The notes: generated from the sequence alone by a model not told the origin. Positions 10,962 through 21,541 are shown, counted from the first letter of the stretch. The stretch is DNA of 64,000 nt from Leptospirillum ferrooxidans C2-3 (GCF_000284315.1 NC_017094.1:713486-777485), one strand, 5' to 3'. Translations and numbers: made by a program.

Positions 10962-13374
10962 AGAACAGGTTCGGACACCTGGTGAATCTCCCTTGGTCGT
11001 TTTGCAGGATTCCGTTGTTTTTCCTCATATATTGACGTCTCTTGCCTTTCACCACCCGATGGATCTGGCTGCGATCGATGAGGCCATGAATCGGGAGCCA
11101 AAGACTCTGGTCTGTGTGACTGCAAGAAATTCCGGAAAAGAAGAGTCAGCTTCCCTGGAGACTGTTTCTCCGGAGCTTCCGGTTAAGCTTGAAAATCTCC
11201 ATGAGGTCGGGACGATGGTTCTCATTCATAAACTCCTTCGAATCCCTGCAGGTGGGGTTGCGATCATGGTCCAGGGAATCAGGAGAGTGAAAATTGATGA
11301 GATCGTCCAGACGGATCCGGTTGTCCGGGTGAGGGTTCATCCGGATCCAGAATCACCGGATCGCTCCGTGGAAACCGAAGCGTTGATGAGGCTGATCCTG
11401 GGGCAGGTCAAGCAACTGGCAGAGCTTGCGCCTTACCTTCCGGACGAGTTTGAGACAATGGCTTTAAACATTGACAACCCCCATCACCTGGCTTACCTCG
11501 TTGTGACGTTTTTGAAATTGCCAGTTGAAGATCGTCAGAAAATTCTGGAAATTGATTCGTCTGAAGCCAAATTGACGAATTTGTCGACACATCTCGAGCG
11601 CGAGATAGAGCTTCTTGAACTTGGTGGAAAAATAAAGTCCAAAATTCAGGATGATGTTCAGAAAAGCCAGAGGGACTTTTTCCTTCGGGAGCAGGTTCGA
11701 GCAATCCAGAAAGAGCTTGGTGACGGGGAAGAGGGTGATGAGGACATTGTCCGTTATCGGGAAAAAATTGCGAAAAGCCAGCTTCCTCCAGAGGTTTTGA
11801 GAGAAGTGAACCGGGAGCTTGATCGACTGGTTCGCTTTGGAAACGGGCAGTCGCAAGAGTCTGGTGTCATTCGAACCTATCTTGACGTTGTTCTGGATCT
11901 TCCATGGGCAAGACATTCCACTGAACCTTTTTCGATTGAAAAGGCTCAGAAAATCCTTGATGAGGATCATTATGGAATTGAAAAAGTCAAAGACCGCATC
12001 CTGGATGAACTGGCTGTTCACCTTCGGGCAAAAGGGAAAAACAGGGGACCTGTTTTGTGTTTTATCGGACCTCCTGGGGTCGGAAAGACAACCTTGGGTC
12101 AATCAATCGCCCGTGCAATGGGGAGATCTTTTGTACGGGTTTCTCTCGGAGGAGTTCGGGATGACTCTGAGATCAGGGGACATCGTCGCACGTATGTCGG
12201 TGCGATGCCTGGAAGAATTATTCAGGGAATGAGAAAAGCCGGAACGCATAATCCTGTATTTATGCTGGATGAAATCGACAAGCTGGGATCAGATCAGCGT
12301 GGGGATCCTGCATCAGCGCTTCTGGAAGTTCTCGACTCATCTCAGAACAAGGACTTCAGGGATCACTATCTTGATCTTCCCTTTGACTTGTCAGAAGTTT
12401 TTTTTATTGCAACAGCGAATGTCTTTCAGACGATCCCACCACCATTGCTTGATCGAATGGAGATCATCCGTCTTGCAGGTTATACATGGGAGGAAAAGCG
12501 TCATATTGCCAGGCAATATCTCATTCCTCGTGTCATGAAAGAGCTTGGGATTGACCCTTTTGAATTTCGTCTTGACGATCCAGCTCTGGTTCGCTTGATC
12601 CGGGAGTTCACTCGTGAAGCGGGTGTCAGGACACTTGATCGAAAAATCGCAACGCTACTTCGAAAAGTGGTTCGGGTTCGATCGGAAATGTCCAGAAAGC
12701 GAAAGGTGATCATTACTCCGAAGTCCATTTCCACATATCTGGGAAATGAGTATGTTGAACCAGAACATCTTCTGGACAAGGCCGCTCCTGGAGTCGTAAC
12801 CGGTCTGGCATGGACTCCGAATGGGGGGGATGTTCTTTTTATTGAAACGCTTGCGATCGAAGGCTCAAAAGGCTTTATTCTGACCGGGCACCTCGGAGAT
12901 GTCATGAAGGAGTCAGCCAGAACAGCCTTTTCGGTTGTCCAGTCCAGAATTGCAAAATTGGGAATCGAACAGAATTTTTTTTCAAAGAATGAGATTCATG
13001 TTCATGTCCCGGGTGGTGCGATTCCAAAAGATGGCCCTTCTGCCGGAATTACGATTGCTGTTGCGATCGTATCCCTTGTGACTGGGATCCCTGTTCCGGA
13101 AACGCTTGCGATGACCGGAGAGATCGCTCTTTCCGGGAGAGTCTTGCCCGTTGGAGGAGTCAAGGAAAAGCTGATCGGTGCGCGTGAGGCAGGTATCAAG
13201 CGGGTTTTTATTCCTGAAAAAAATGCCAAAGATCTTCTGGAAATTCCGGAGGAGGTGAAGAAAGACTTGACGATCGTTCTTGTATCCCATATTGATGATA
13301 TTTTTGATGAATGCTTCTCGATTAAAAAACGGAAGAAGCCGGTTTTGTCCAAGGTTGGAAAGAAGTTTTCTTGA
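10954..13374 (+). CDS. lon: ATP-dependent protease La
   Basis: Cytoplasmic AAA+ serine protease that degrades misfolded and regulatory proteins. 806 residues, standard length. Order: N-terminal LON domain (SPLVVLQDSVVFPHIL), coiled-coil linker (~190-300), AAA+ module with Walker A GPPGVGKTTLG (Lys378) and Walker B VFMLDEID, then the protease domain with Ser696 in KDGPSAGI and the partner lysine Lys739 in GGVKEKLIGA. Ser and Lys are 43 residues apart, as in E. coli. It overlaps hsp20 upstream and nth downstream by four bases. This is the only full Lon here; the stand-alone LON-domain gene at 3125 is separate. Confidence 0.98.
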   Translation: MVEEQVRTPGESPLVVLQDSVVFPHILTSLAFHHPMDLAAIDEAMNREPKTLVCVTARNSGKEESASLETVSPELPVKLENLHEVGTMVLIHKLLRIPAGGVAIMVQGIRRVKIDEIVQTDPVVRVRVHPDPESPDRSVETEALMRLILGQVKQLAELAPYLPDEFETMALNIDNPHHLAYLVVTFLKLPVEDRQKILEIDSSEAKLTNLSTHLEREIELLELGGKIKSKIQDDVQKSQRDFFLREQVRAIQKELGDGEEGDEDIVRYREKIAKSQLPPEVLREVNRELDRLVRFGNGQSQESGVIRTYLDVVLDLPWARHSTEPFSIEKAQKILDEDHYGIEKVKDRILDELAVHLRAKGKNRGPVLCFIGPPGVGKTTLGQSIARAMGRSFVRVSLGGVRDDSEIRGHRRTYVGAMPGRIIQGMRKAGTHNPVFMLDEIDKLGSDQRGDPASALLEVLDSSQNKDFRDHYLDLPFDLSEVFFIATANVFQTIPPPLLDRMEIIRLAGYTWEEKRHIARQYLIPRVMKELGIDPFEFRLDDPALVRLIREFTREAGVRTLDRKIATLLRKVVRVRSEMSRKRKVIITPKSISTYLGNEYVEPEHLLDKAAPGVVTGLAWTPNGGDVLFIETLAIEGSKGFILTGHLGDVMKESARTAFSVVQSRIAKLGIEQNFFSKNEIHVHVPGGAIPKDGPSAGITIAVAIVSLVTGIPVPETLAMTGEIALSGRVLPVGGVKEKLIGAREAGIKRVFIPEKNAKDLLEIPEEVKKDLTIVLVSHIDDIFDECFSIKKRKKPVLSKVGKKFS

Positions 13375-14009
13375 AAAAGCCGAATGCAGCATATGTAAGG
13401 GAAATCTTTGAAAAACTGAAGGTGTCGATTCCCCATCCGGCCATGGAGCTTGACTTTGTTTCACCCTTTGAGCTTTTGGTGGCGACCGTTTTGTCTGCCC
13501 AATCAACAGATAAAACGGTCAACACTATTACCCCGACCCTTTTCCGTAAATTTCCTGACCCAGAATCAATGGCAAGAGCTTCTCTTTCAGATCTGGAAGG
13601 GCTTATTCGTTCTGCCGGATTTTTCCATAGGAAATCTCTTCAATTGATTGGTCTTTCCCGGGCAATTGTCGATCACTTCCATGGAAAAGTGCCTGATAAT
13701 ATCGACGAACTGGTCAAATTGCCAGGGGTTGGCAGAAAAACGGCAAGTGTTGTTTTGGCCTATGGATTTCATATTCCGGCAATCGCGGTTGACACCCACG
13801 TCATTCGGGTATCCAACCGGCTTGGTCTTACCGTATCCTCAGATCCTGAGGAAATTGAATCGGATCTCTGCAGTATCATCCCCCGGGAAGACTGGATTAA
13901 TTCGGGGAGTCGTCTCCTTTTGCATGGACGTTATGTTTGTGTCGCCAGGAAGCCACTCTGTGGGTCTTGTGTATTATCGAACCTGTGTCCTTCTAAAGCT
14001 CCCATTTAA
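13371..14009 (+). CDS. nth: Endonuclease III (DNA glycosylase/AP lyase)
   Basis: Base-excision repair enzyme removing oxidised pyrimidines and cutting at abasic sites. 212 residues from TTG 13371, which overlaps the lon stop (TTGA). The helix-hairpin-helix LPGVGRKTASVVL with the catalytic lysine, the catalytic aspartate in VDTHVIRVSNRLGL, and the C-terminal [4Fe-4S] cysteines (C-x6-C-x2-C-x5-C, in CVARKPLCGSC and LCPSK) are all present. Start codon choice is supported by the overlap and by the family N-terminus. Last gene of the ligase-hsp20-lon-nth unit; it converges with the GH15 gene. Confidence 0.96.
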   Translation: MKKPNAAYVREIFEKLKVSIPHPAMELDFVSPFELLVATVLSAQSTDKTVNTITPTLFRKFPDPESMARASLSDLEGLIRSAGFFHRKSLQLIGLSRAIVDHFHGKVPDNIDELVKLPGVGRKTASVVLAYGFHIPAIAVDTHVIRVSNRLGLTVSSDPEEIESDLCSIIPREDWINSGSRLLLHGRYVCVARKPLCGSCVLSNLCPSKAPI

Positions 14010-14039
14010 AAAAATTGGCTGGTCGTTTCATATCTTTTT

Positions 14040-16067
14040 TCAGGCTGTTGCGGGAATAATCTTGTATTCTTCAGCCATGTGGACTGTATTGAGAAACGCC
14101 GCATGACTCCAGGCCAGGGGGGAGACAGAGATCGGATCTCCATTCAAGGCATTGAGCTGCTCTGCCATGACTCCGGACGGAAGTGCCTTTTCCATCGCCC
14201 ATGCGAGGAGTTCCTTTGTTTTTGAAATCGCTCCGCTCTCTCCGGTACTGCCAAGAGCAGCATATCCTTGTGCCATCCAGAGCGTGCTTATGAACCAAGG
14301 ATTCCCAAGAATATTGGCATTTCTGGATTCTTGTGACAGATAGTAGGGATCATTTTTATATCGTGTGTAGCCACCAATTCCTGTATTGATCTTGAGTTCG
14401 TTTTCTTGCCGCTGGAGGAGAAGCTTGAGCTGGTCCCTGTCGGATTGACTGGAAGGATCAAGAAATCCGGTTTCAACAAGAACGAGGGAACTGATATCCG
14501 GAGTTGGATCTTTATTCAACACTGCTCCGTCGAGGATTTCTACCCCACGGTAGAAATATCCTTCATCCGGATTCCAGAGATGTTTCTGTATCCCTTCCCT
14601 GATTTCATCGGCCGCTTTCAAAAAAGACCTGGCCAAGACGGTTTCTCCGAATGAGTCTGAAAAATAGGCTGCACTTTCAAGTCCGGCCCATGTCATGGCG
14701 GCTGTATGAAGAAATGTTCCATGCCGTTCCTCCCATAAGTCATAGGAGGCCAGAGGAAGTCCCGTTCCAGGATCCCGGTAGTCTCTTAGAAAAAGCCCGG
14801 CCGGTTTAATCATTTTTTTATAGAGGGGGGTGATAAGATCGAAGTCCCTGTCGATTTGGAATTGCATCTTGAGAGCCCAAAGAACGTACCCTGTTTCATC
14901 TTCCTGTATGGGGAGCTGGACAGCCCCTTCCCGAATCCAGGGAAGCCATGAGGAAGCTGGCGTTCCGTCCATATTGTATTTATGCAGGAAATATCCTTCC
15001 GGCTGAATGATCTCCCCGGCAAACTCAAAGAATCTTCTCCCTAGTCCATGGTGTCCGGAACGGGAGAGGGCCAATGCGACATTGGCTCCGTCTCTTGGCC
15101 AAAGATAGGCATAGCTGTCACGTGCAAGCTCAAGACTGTCAGAGTCAATTGCTGCCGCGCTGGCCCCATTTTTTGAAATGTGAGTTCGAAGAATCAGAAG
15201 GTTTGTTTTTTTTCTGTCACGAAGTTTTTCCAGAAATGGATCTGCTTTTGATTGTGAATCGTCCGCAAATTTTTTCTTTGAGCATTTTTCCGGATCGGTC
15301 CAGAAATTCCAGTAATGGGATGTGCGTTCGAGAAATTGGTCCGGGTGTCGATCGAGAACAGCCTGATTCAGCAATCTTGTTTCTATCAGGCTTGTTGCTG
15401 CAACCATCCAGAAATAGAGGACTTTTGTTTCTCCAGGCAAGAGATCAAGGGAAGTGGAGAAAGCGGAATCAACGGATCCTTGGGCAATGGGATTTTGTGA
15501 CAATAGTCCATCTTCGGCATCCCGCCATGTTCCTTCGCTGCCTTCCATTTCCTTTCGTCCTGTCGCATAGGAGCGAATGCCCGGACCGTTATCGGGATGC
15601 ATGAGTCCAAAGCTGAAATACCGGTCTCTTTTATAGTGAATGATAATTTTCATGGAGGGATCGAAAAAGGCAGTATCTCCAACCTCATTCCCTCCGATAT
15701 GAAAGTCGGGGCAAAAAAATGTCCTGATTTCCCTCGGATTGCTTCCGATATTTGTGATATGGATTTTTCTGATCCACAAGTTTTCGTAGAAATCGATTGC
15801 ATCGCGGGAATTGAATACGATGTTCCGGGACGTATTCGTGCCTTCTACAAGTGTGACAAGAGAGCCGTCTTCGTAGCCCATTTTTAAGTCCCAGGTTGAT
15901 CTTGAGATCCAGTCCATTCTCCCGTCGTAATAAAAACCAAATCGAAGGGGATGCCCTTCTGTTTGATTTTCAAGTCCGATAAAAGGATATGTGACCTCCC
16001 TCATTTGATAGTCCAGATCGAACGAGAGAAACAGGCATCCATTTGATAACGGTATGTCTCTTGCCAT
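14040..16067 (-). CDS. GH15 glucoamylase-like glycoside hydrolase, paralogue 1
   Basis: 675 residues: N-terminal beta-sandwich of prokaryotic GH15 enzymes (to about residue 270) and an (alpha/alpha)6-barrel. These enzymes release glucose from the ends of alpha-glucans, or in some branches split trehalose. The catalytic acid lies in YDLWEERHG (Glu446/447) and the catalytic base in VMAEQLNALNG (Glu636), so it should be active. There is no signal peptide, so it acts in the cytoplasm, probably on glycogen or trehalose (inference). ATG 16065-16067 has AGGAGA five bases upstream. It starts ten bases after hisS on the same strand and has a divergent paralogue at 17612, the two flanking hisS. Confidence 0.9.
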   Translation of the reverse strand: MARDIPLSNGCLFLSFDLDYQMREVTYPFIGLENQTEGHPLRFGFYYDGRMDWISRSTWDLKMGYEDGSLVTLVEGTNTSRNIVFNSRDAIDFYENLWIRKIHITNIGSNPREIRTFFCPDFHIGGNEVGDTAFFDPSMKIIIHYKRDRYFSFGLMHPDNGPGIRSYATGRKEMEGSEGTWRDAEDGLLSQNPIAQGSVDSAFSTSLDLLPGETKVLYFWMVAATSLIETRLLNQAVLDRHPDQFLERTSHYWNFWTDPEKCSKKKFADDSQSKADPFLEKLRDRKKTNLLILRTHISKNGASAAAIDSDSLELARDSYAYLWPRDGANVALALSRSGHHGLGRRFFEFAGEIIQPEGYFLHKYNMDGTPASSWLPWIREGAVQLPIQEDETGYVLWALKMQFQIDRDFDLITPLYKKMIKPAGLFLRDYRDPGTGLPLASYDLWEERHGTFLHTAAMTWAGLESAAYFSDSFGETVLARSFLKAADEIREGIQKHLWNPDEGYFYRGVEILDGAVLNKDPTPDISSLVLVETGFLDPSSQSDRDQLKLLLQRQENELKINTGIGGYTRYKNDPYYLSQESRNANILGNPWFISTLWMAQGYAALGSTGESGAISKTKELLAWAMEKALPSGVMAEQLNALNGDPISVSPLAWSHAAFLNTVHMAEEYKIIPATA

Positions 16068-16076
16068 TGATTTCTC

Positions 16077-17372
16077 CTAGAAGACTGGTGAGACCTTTTC
16101 CTGGTTCCGGACAGTGCGGATATGCTCTATAAGCCTTGTCAGCGGGAAAAGAGGAAGCGAAATCTGTTCGCTTGTCAGAAGATCCTTGAGGAGAAGTTCC
16201 TGTTTTGCGATTTCATCTTCGCCGACAATCAGCAGGAAGCGTGAGCCGTCCCGTTCAGCCTGTTTGAAGCCCTGCTTGATTTTGGTGGCGCCAAAAATGC
16301 CGGTGGCAGAAATTCCTGCCTCCCTTGAATCCCGGATGAGGCGTTGTACCAATGGGATGGCATTTTCGCCGAGGGGAAGGAGTGATACGTCCTGGGAGTA
16401 GGTGGGTGGCGCTGGAAGCGTTCCGGCCTTTTCGGCGAGTAGCGCAAGACGTTCGACCCCTATGGCAAAGCCTGCTCCAGAAACATCAGGGCCTTCCAGT
16501 TGTCCAATAAGGCCATCATATTGACCTCCGGCGGCCCAAGTGGATTGAGAGCCCAGGGCATTGGATACAAACTCGAAGGTTGTTTCCGTATAGTAATCGA
16601 GTCCTCTGACAAGACGGTGGTTGACCGTGAAGGGGATTGATAAGTTCCTGAGTCCCGAGCAAACCTCTTCATAATGCGATCTGGAGATTTCGCAAAGGAA
16701 ATCAATGATGGAAGGAGCCTTTTCAATGATTGGCTGACAGTCCGGCACTTTGCAATCAAGGACTCTCAGCGGGTTCGTTCCAGTACGTTTTTGGCATGTG
16801 GTGCATAGACCGGACTGGTTGTTCGAAAGGTATTCTACGAGTGCTTTTCGAAAAACAGGGCGACATTGGGCACATCCCATGTTGTTGATAAAAAGTGTTG
16901 TGCCCGGAAGATTCAGTTTTCTGGCGAGTGAGTCAATCACGACGAGGAGGTCAATGTTGTCTTGTGGCGTGATCGAGCCCAATATTTCGGCACCGACTTG
17001 ATGGAACTGTCTTAATCGGCCAGCCTGAGGCCTTTCATGGCGAAACATGGGGCCCTGATAGGAAAGTCTGGTGATGCGGGCTGGTTCGATTAGATGGTGT
17101 TGGATGGCCAGTCGAAGAAGGGATGCTGTTCCTTCCGGTCGAAGCGCAAAGTGTTCTCCTCCCTTGTCTTCAAAAAGATACATCTCTTTTTCGACAATGT
17201 CTGTTTCAACGCCGATGGATCGTGTGAAAAGGGAGGACGATTCAAAGATTGGCAGTCCTACCTTTTTAAATCCAGCTTGCTGGAGGTATCTCTCAGCGAT
17301 GGAAACAAGGGAGAGGAACTGATCTTCTTCCGGGGGGACTCGGTCCTTGATACCTCGGGGAGCATGAATCAC
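16077..17372 (-). CDS. hisS: Histidyl-tRNA synthetase
   Basis: Class II synthetase charging tRNA-His. 431 residues. Motif 1 region ALRPEGTASLLR, motif 2 with the arginine finger (FRHERPQAGRLRQFHQ), the histidine-specific motif LVRGLDYYTETTFEF and a motif 3 GVERLALL are all seen, followed by the C-terminal anticodon-binding domain. Starts at GTG 17370-17372 with GGGAG six bases upstream. Followed after ten bases by a GH15 gene; probably co-transcribed. The last ~15 residues are a short polar tail. Confidence 0.97.
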   Translation of the reverse strand: MIHAPRGIKDRVPPEEDQFLSLVSIAERYLQQAGFKKVGLPIFESSSLFTRSIGVETDIVEKEMYLFEDKGGEHFALRPEGTASLLRLAIQHHLIEPARITRLSYQGPMFRHERPQAGRLRQFHQVGAEILGSITPQDNIDLLVVIDSLARKLNLPGTTLFINNMGCAQCRPVFRKALVEYLSNNQSGLCTTCQKRTGTNPLRVLDCKVPDCQPIIEKAPSIIDFLCEISRSHYEEVCSGLRNLSIPFTVNHRLVRGLDYYTETTFEFVSNALGSQSTWAAGGQYDGLIGQLEGPDVSGAGFAIGVERLALLAEKAGTLPAPPTYSQDVSLLPLGENAIPLVQRLIRDSREAGISATGIFGATKIKQGFKQAERDGSRFLLIVGEDEIAKQELLLKDLLTSEQISLPLFPLTRLIEHIRTVRNQEKVSPVF

Positions 17373-17611
17373 GGGCGACTCCCTTTTATAAACGTGTTGT
17401 TTTTTGGATGCTGCATTCTTATTCTCCGGGACGAAATTGCCGATCTAACGCGAGAGGCAGGGTGGAGTATGATTTTTGAATTCGGGTAAAAGTGTATACT
17501 ACATTGTCACATGGATTGGCATCAAGAATCTTCGGTGCCCATGTCAAATCAGTCTTCTCTTTTGCCCACAAAGATTGTGAAGCTGTTTTCAGGATAATGA
17601 GGGGTTGTTAA

Positions 17612-19597
17612 ATGTCACGATTCTTGCCCGTCGCAAATGGCCGACTTTTTGTGTCCTTTGATGAATCCCATTTGTTATCAGAACTGACGTGGCCTTATGT
17701 CGGACTGGAAAACCATGTCGGGGGCAACGGTTTTCGGCTAGGTCTTTTCTTTTCCGGGAAATTCGTCTGGGTAAACTCTTCCCATATTCGCAAGCGCCGT
17801 TACAGATCTGCTGTGATGGTTTCGGAGGCATCGCTCTTTTTTCCCGAACTGGGAGGGCTTGAATGTGTTTTGACTGATTGGGTGGATCTTGACATCGATG
17901 TGCATTTTCGCCGAGTCGAGTTGATCAATTCTCCAGCGGACAATGAAACAGTGACTTTTTTCTTCCACCAGAATTTTTCCATCAGCCATCAGGATATTGG
18001 TGATACGGCCATGTATCTTCCTCAGCAGGAAGCCCTTCTTCACTATAAGGATCAACGTTATTTCCTAGTGGGCGCTCTCATGGAGTCTCCCGGAAGGGCT
18101 GTTGAAAACGCAATGTTCGAGTATGCATGCGGATCTCGGCATGGCAACAGGGAAGGGACATGGCGAGATGCCGAAGACGGAAGTCTTGGTGGAAACCCTA
18201 TTGCCCAGGGTACGGTGGATTCCGTTTTTTCGGTGATGTTGAAACCTGAAAAACAAAACAAACCTTTTTCTGTGTTGACAATTTGCGGAACCAGTCAAAG
18301 CGAGGTTCTGTCAACTTACGCAAAGGTCAAGCGGAAAACACCGGAGAGATCACTTTCCCAGACTTCAGGTTTTTGGAAACTCTGGATTACCTCACATCCG
18401 CTGGCTTCTCAGGCCATTCCTTCTGAATGGATAAGACTTTATGAGACAAGTCTCTTTTTGATCAGAACCCACATGGGAAAAAGTGGGTCGATCGTTGCAG
18501 CGATTGATTCTGTTTCTTTGAACTATTCGAGGGATACCTATTCCTATTTATGGCCCAGAGATGGAGCTTTGATTGCCCATGCGCTGGACAAGGCTGGTCT
18601 GGGTGATCTGTCCAGGCGATTCTATGAGCTGTTGCCGACCCTTATTTGTGAGGAAGGTTTTTTGGCTCACAAGTATCACCCCAACCTTTCAATAGGATCT
18701 TCCTGGCATCCATCTGGTGTTGTGGGTGCTCCTGCATATCCTATCCAGGAAGACGAGACAGCGCTATGTATCTGGGCGCTTTGGGAGCATTTTAAAAAAT
18801 ATCGGGATCTTGACTCGATTCGTCCAATTTTTCAGGGATTTGTTTTGCCAGCCGCAAGATTTATGGCAAAGTTCCGGAATCCTGCAACAGGATTGCCCCT
18901 ACCTTCATATGACCTCTGGGAAGAGCGTGCAGGGGTATCAACACATACCGCTGCCACTGTTTATGGAGGTCTCAAGGCTGCTGCAAGTTTTTCAACAGGA
19001 TTTGGTGACCCATCAGAAGCCCGGTATTTTGAGCAGGCGGCCATTGAGGTAAAGGAAGGAATCCTTCGATATCTGTTAAATGAGACTACTGGATGTTTTT
19101 ATAGAGGTCTGGTCCTTGGGAAAGATGGAGAAACTTTTCCGGACCCTACCCCTGATGCAAGTATGTATGCTCTTTTTGAATATGGTGTTTTACCGCTTCA
19201 GGATATTCGTCTTATTCGGACGATGGATTGGCTTTTTGAGTCTCTCTGGACACCCGGACCTATTGGTGGGGTGGCCAGATACAGCAATGATCACTACTAT
19301 AGGAGCGGTGATCACCAGCCTTCTAATCCATGGGTGATCTCAACGTTGTGGATGGCCCGCTGGTTCATGCGGTCGACCCCATCTCCTCTTGAGTCAGCCC
19401 AAGTGATGAGCCTCCTCTCCTGGGTATTTGAGCGTGCAGGGGGAAGTGGAATGCTTCCGGAGCAGGTCGATCCTGTTACAGGGGATCGACTGTCTGTTTC
19501 CCCCTTGGTCTGGAGTCATGCAGAATGGGTGATTACACTCATGGAGCTTGATTCCATTTCCCAGGTTGAGCCGCACCCATGGGAAGGGAATCTGTGA
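17612..19597 (+). CDS. GH15 glucoamylase-like glycoside hydrolase, paralogue 2
   Basis: 661 residues with the same architecture as the product of 14040-16067: N-terminal beta-sandwich (ANGRLFVSFDESHLLSELTWPYVGLENH in outline) then (alpha/alpha)6-barrel. The central element IVAAIDSVSLNYSRDTYSYLWPRDGA is shared almost residue for residue with paralogue 1. Catalytic acid in YDLWEERAG (Glu437/438), base in MLPEQVDPVTG (Glu617). No signal peptide. ATG 17612. Divergent from hisS, sharing a ~240-base intergenic region. Substrate may be glycogen-derived maltooligosaccharide or trehalose; sequence alone does not decide. Confidence 0.9.
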   Translation: MSRFLPVANGRLFVSFDESHLLSELTWPYVGLENHVGGNGFRLGLFFSGKFVWVNSSHIRKRRYRSAVMVSEASLFFPELGGLECVLTDWVDLDIDVHFRRVELINSPADNETVTFFFHQNFSISHQDIGDTAMYLPQQEALLHYKDQRYFLVGALMESPGRAVENAMFEYACGSRHGNREGTWRDAEDGSLGGNPIAQGTVDSVFSVMLKPEKQNKPFSVLTICGTSQSEVLSTYAKVKRKTPERSLSQTSGFWKLWITSHPLASQAIPSEWIRLYETSLFLIRTHMGKSGSIVAAIDSVSLNYSRDTYSYLWPRDGALIAHALDKAGLGDLSRRFYELLPTLICEEGFLAHKYHPNLSIGSSWHPSGVVGAPAYPIQEDETALCIWALWEHFKKYRDLDSIRPIFQGFVLPAARFMAKFRNPATGLPLPSYDLWEERAGVSTHTAATVYGGLKAAASFSTGFGDPSEARYFEQAAIEVKEGILRYLLNETTGCFYRGLVLGKDGETFPDPTPDASMYALFEYGVLPLQDIRLIRTMDWLFESLWTPGPIGGVARYSNDHYYRSGDHQPSNPWVISTLWMARWFMRSTPSPLESAQVMSLLSWVFERAGGSGMLPEQVDPVTGDRLSVSPLVWSHAEWVITLMELDSISQVEPHPWEGNL

Positions 19598-19708
19598 GTA
19601 CCTCCAGATCCGCTCTGGGGCAAGTGCATTCTATGAGTTTGATGATTGGTTCGTTGAACCCCGGAAGACCCTCTGTTATGATACCCGGATGACTATTGAT
19701 GGAGGAAT

Positions 19709-21541
19709 ATGTTGAGTTTTCCAATAGAACGGATCCGTAATTTTTCTATTATTGCCCATATCGATCATGGGAAATCAACATTGGCCGACAGGCTTCTTGA
19801 GATGACTGGTGCGATCTCACACCGGGAATCCAGGGAGCAGCTCCTTGATGCAATGGACCTTGAGCGGGAGCGTGGAATCACCATCAAGGCCCATACGGTG
19901 AGGCTTGTCTATCGAGCGAAGGATGGACAGGACTATCTGTTGAACCTGATCGATACTCCAGGCCATGTCGACTTTACCTATGAGGTTTCCCGAAGTCTTG
20001 CTGCCTGTGAAGGGGCTCTTTTGGTTGTTGATGCTTCACAGGGTGTTGAGGCACAGACAATCGCGAATGCCTACCTTGCCATCGAGAATAATGTCCACAT
20101 CATTCCGGTGATCAACAAGATCGATCTTCCCGGTGCTGAGGTGGAAAAAACAAAAGACGAGATATCTGATGCGGTCGGTGTCGATGGGGATGATTCCCTT
20201 CTGATCTCAGCAAAAGAGGGACTCGGTGTGCCTGACGTTCTTGAGGCGATCGTCAAATTGGTTCCCCCTCCAGTGACATCACCCGGTAAGATGTTGAAGG
20301 CACTCTTGTTTGATGCATGGTTTGATCCATTTCAGGGAGCAGTCATTCTTGTGAGGGTTTTTAACGGAAGGATTTCTGTTGGAGACCGGTTCAAGCTTTT
20401 TTCCACCCAAAAAACCCATGAAGTTCTCTCGATTGGGGCGAATACTCCAAAGCGCATTTCTTTGGAGAGTCTCGGCCCTGGCGAAGTGGGATTCATTGTT
20501 TCCGGAATCAAGTCTGTTCAGGAAACGAGGATAGGAGACACACTTGTTCTGGATTCGGATCCGTCTCCAGAGCCGTTTCCGGGATTCCATGAAGCCAAGC
20601 CACTGGTGTTTTGTGGACTTTTTCCCACAGAGACGGAGCAATATAACGAGCTGAAGGAGGCCCTCGAAAAGCTGAGACTGAATGATGCTTCCTTTACTTA
20701 TGAGCTTGAGACGTCTCTCGCATTGGGTTTTGGATTTAGATGTGGCTTCCTTGGCCTTCTTCATATGGAAATCATTCAGGAAAGACTCGAAAGGGAGTTC
20801 AACCTGACCCTTATCAGTACCGCCCCAACAGTTGTCTACCGGGTCAAGGTGGCGGGTCGTCCTGATGATGAACTTTCTGTCGTCAATCCTTCTGACCTTC
20901 CACCTGCGGGGCAGATCGATGAAATTTTTGAACCGTTCATAACCGGAACACTCCTTTTGCCATCCGAATTTCTTGGACCGGTCATGTCGTTGTGTCAGGA
21001 TAGGCGGGCTATTCAGAAAGAGCTGAAATATCTTGATGCCAAAAGGGTTTCTCTATCTTATGAAATGCCATTGAATGAGATCGTTCTTGACTTCTATGAC
21101 CGGCTCAAATCGATCACAAAAGGCTATGCGTCTTTTGATTACGAATGGTTGGGATATCGTCCGTCAATCCTTGTGAAGGTTGATGTTCTCATTAACGGAG
21201 AGCAGGTTGATGCTTTGTCTTTTATTGTCCATGAGGACAAGGCCTACAACCGGGGGAAGGCCTTGGTTGAAAAGTTGAAGGAAGTGATTCCACGTCAGAT
21301 GTTTGAAGTTGCGATTCAAGCGGCGATCGGCTCGCGCATTATTGCCCGTCAGACTATTGGTGCCATGCGGAAGAATGTGTTGGCCAAATGTTACGGAGGA
21401 GATATTTCCCGAAAAAGAAAGCTTCTTGAAAAGCAAAAGGAAGGTAAAAAGCGAATGAAGCAAATCGGGCGTGTCGAAATGCCACAAGAAGCCTTTATGG
21501 CTGTCCTTCGTGTTTCGGAAGGGTCTCGTGACGATGGGTGA
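19709..21541 (+). CDS. lepA: Elongation factor 4 (LepA), back-translocating GTPase
   Basis: Ribosome-binding GTPase of the translational family, 610 residues. G1 [17 protein letters not shown]2 region [14 protein letters not shown]3 DTPGHVDF, G4 INKIDLP, and the LepA-specific C-terminal domain ([34 protein letters not shown] in outline) are present. GGAGG precedes ATG 19709 by only three bases, so the TTG codon one step downstream could also be used; the N-terminus is unaffected. First gene of a dense ten-gene operon; its last eight bases overlap lepB. Confidence 0.97.
   Translation: MLSFPIERIRNFSIIAHIDHGKSTLADRLLEMTGAISHRESREQLLDAMDLERERGITIKAHTVRLVYRAKDGQDYLLNLIDTPGHVDFTYEVSRSLAACEGALLVVDASQGVEAQTIANAYLAIENNVHIIPVINKIDLPGAEVEKTKDEISDAVGVDGDDSLLISAKEGLGVPDVLEAIVKLVPPPVTSPGKMLKALLFDAWFDPFQGAVILVRVFNGRISVGDRFKLFSTQKTHEVLSIGANTPKRISLESLGPGEVGFIVSGIKSVQETRIGDTLVLDSDPSPEPFPGFHEAKPLVFCGLFPTETEQYNELKEALEKLRLNDASFTYELETSLALGFGFRCGFLGLLHMEIIQERLEREFNLTLISTAPTVVYRVKVAGRPDDELSVVNPSDLPPAGQIDEIFEPFITGTLLLPSEFLGPVMSLCQDRRAIQKELKYLDAKRVSLSYEMPLNEIVLDFYDRLKSITKGYASFDYEWLGYRPSILVKVDVLINGEQVDALSFIVHEDKAYNRGKALVEKLKEVIPRQMFEVAIQAAIGSRIIARQTIGAMRKNVLAKCYGGDISRKRKLLEKQKEGKKRMKQIGRVEMPQEAFMAVLRVSEGSRDDG

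Noticed and set aside
14040-16067. GH15 paralogue 1 reads WSHAAF where paralogue 2 has WSHAEW, suggesting loss of a catalytic glutamate.
   Set aside because: In GH15 the catalytic base is in the preceding EQ motif (VMAEQ / MLPEQ), which both proteins keep.
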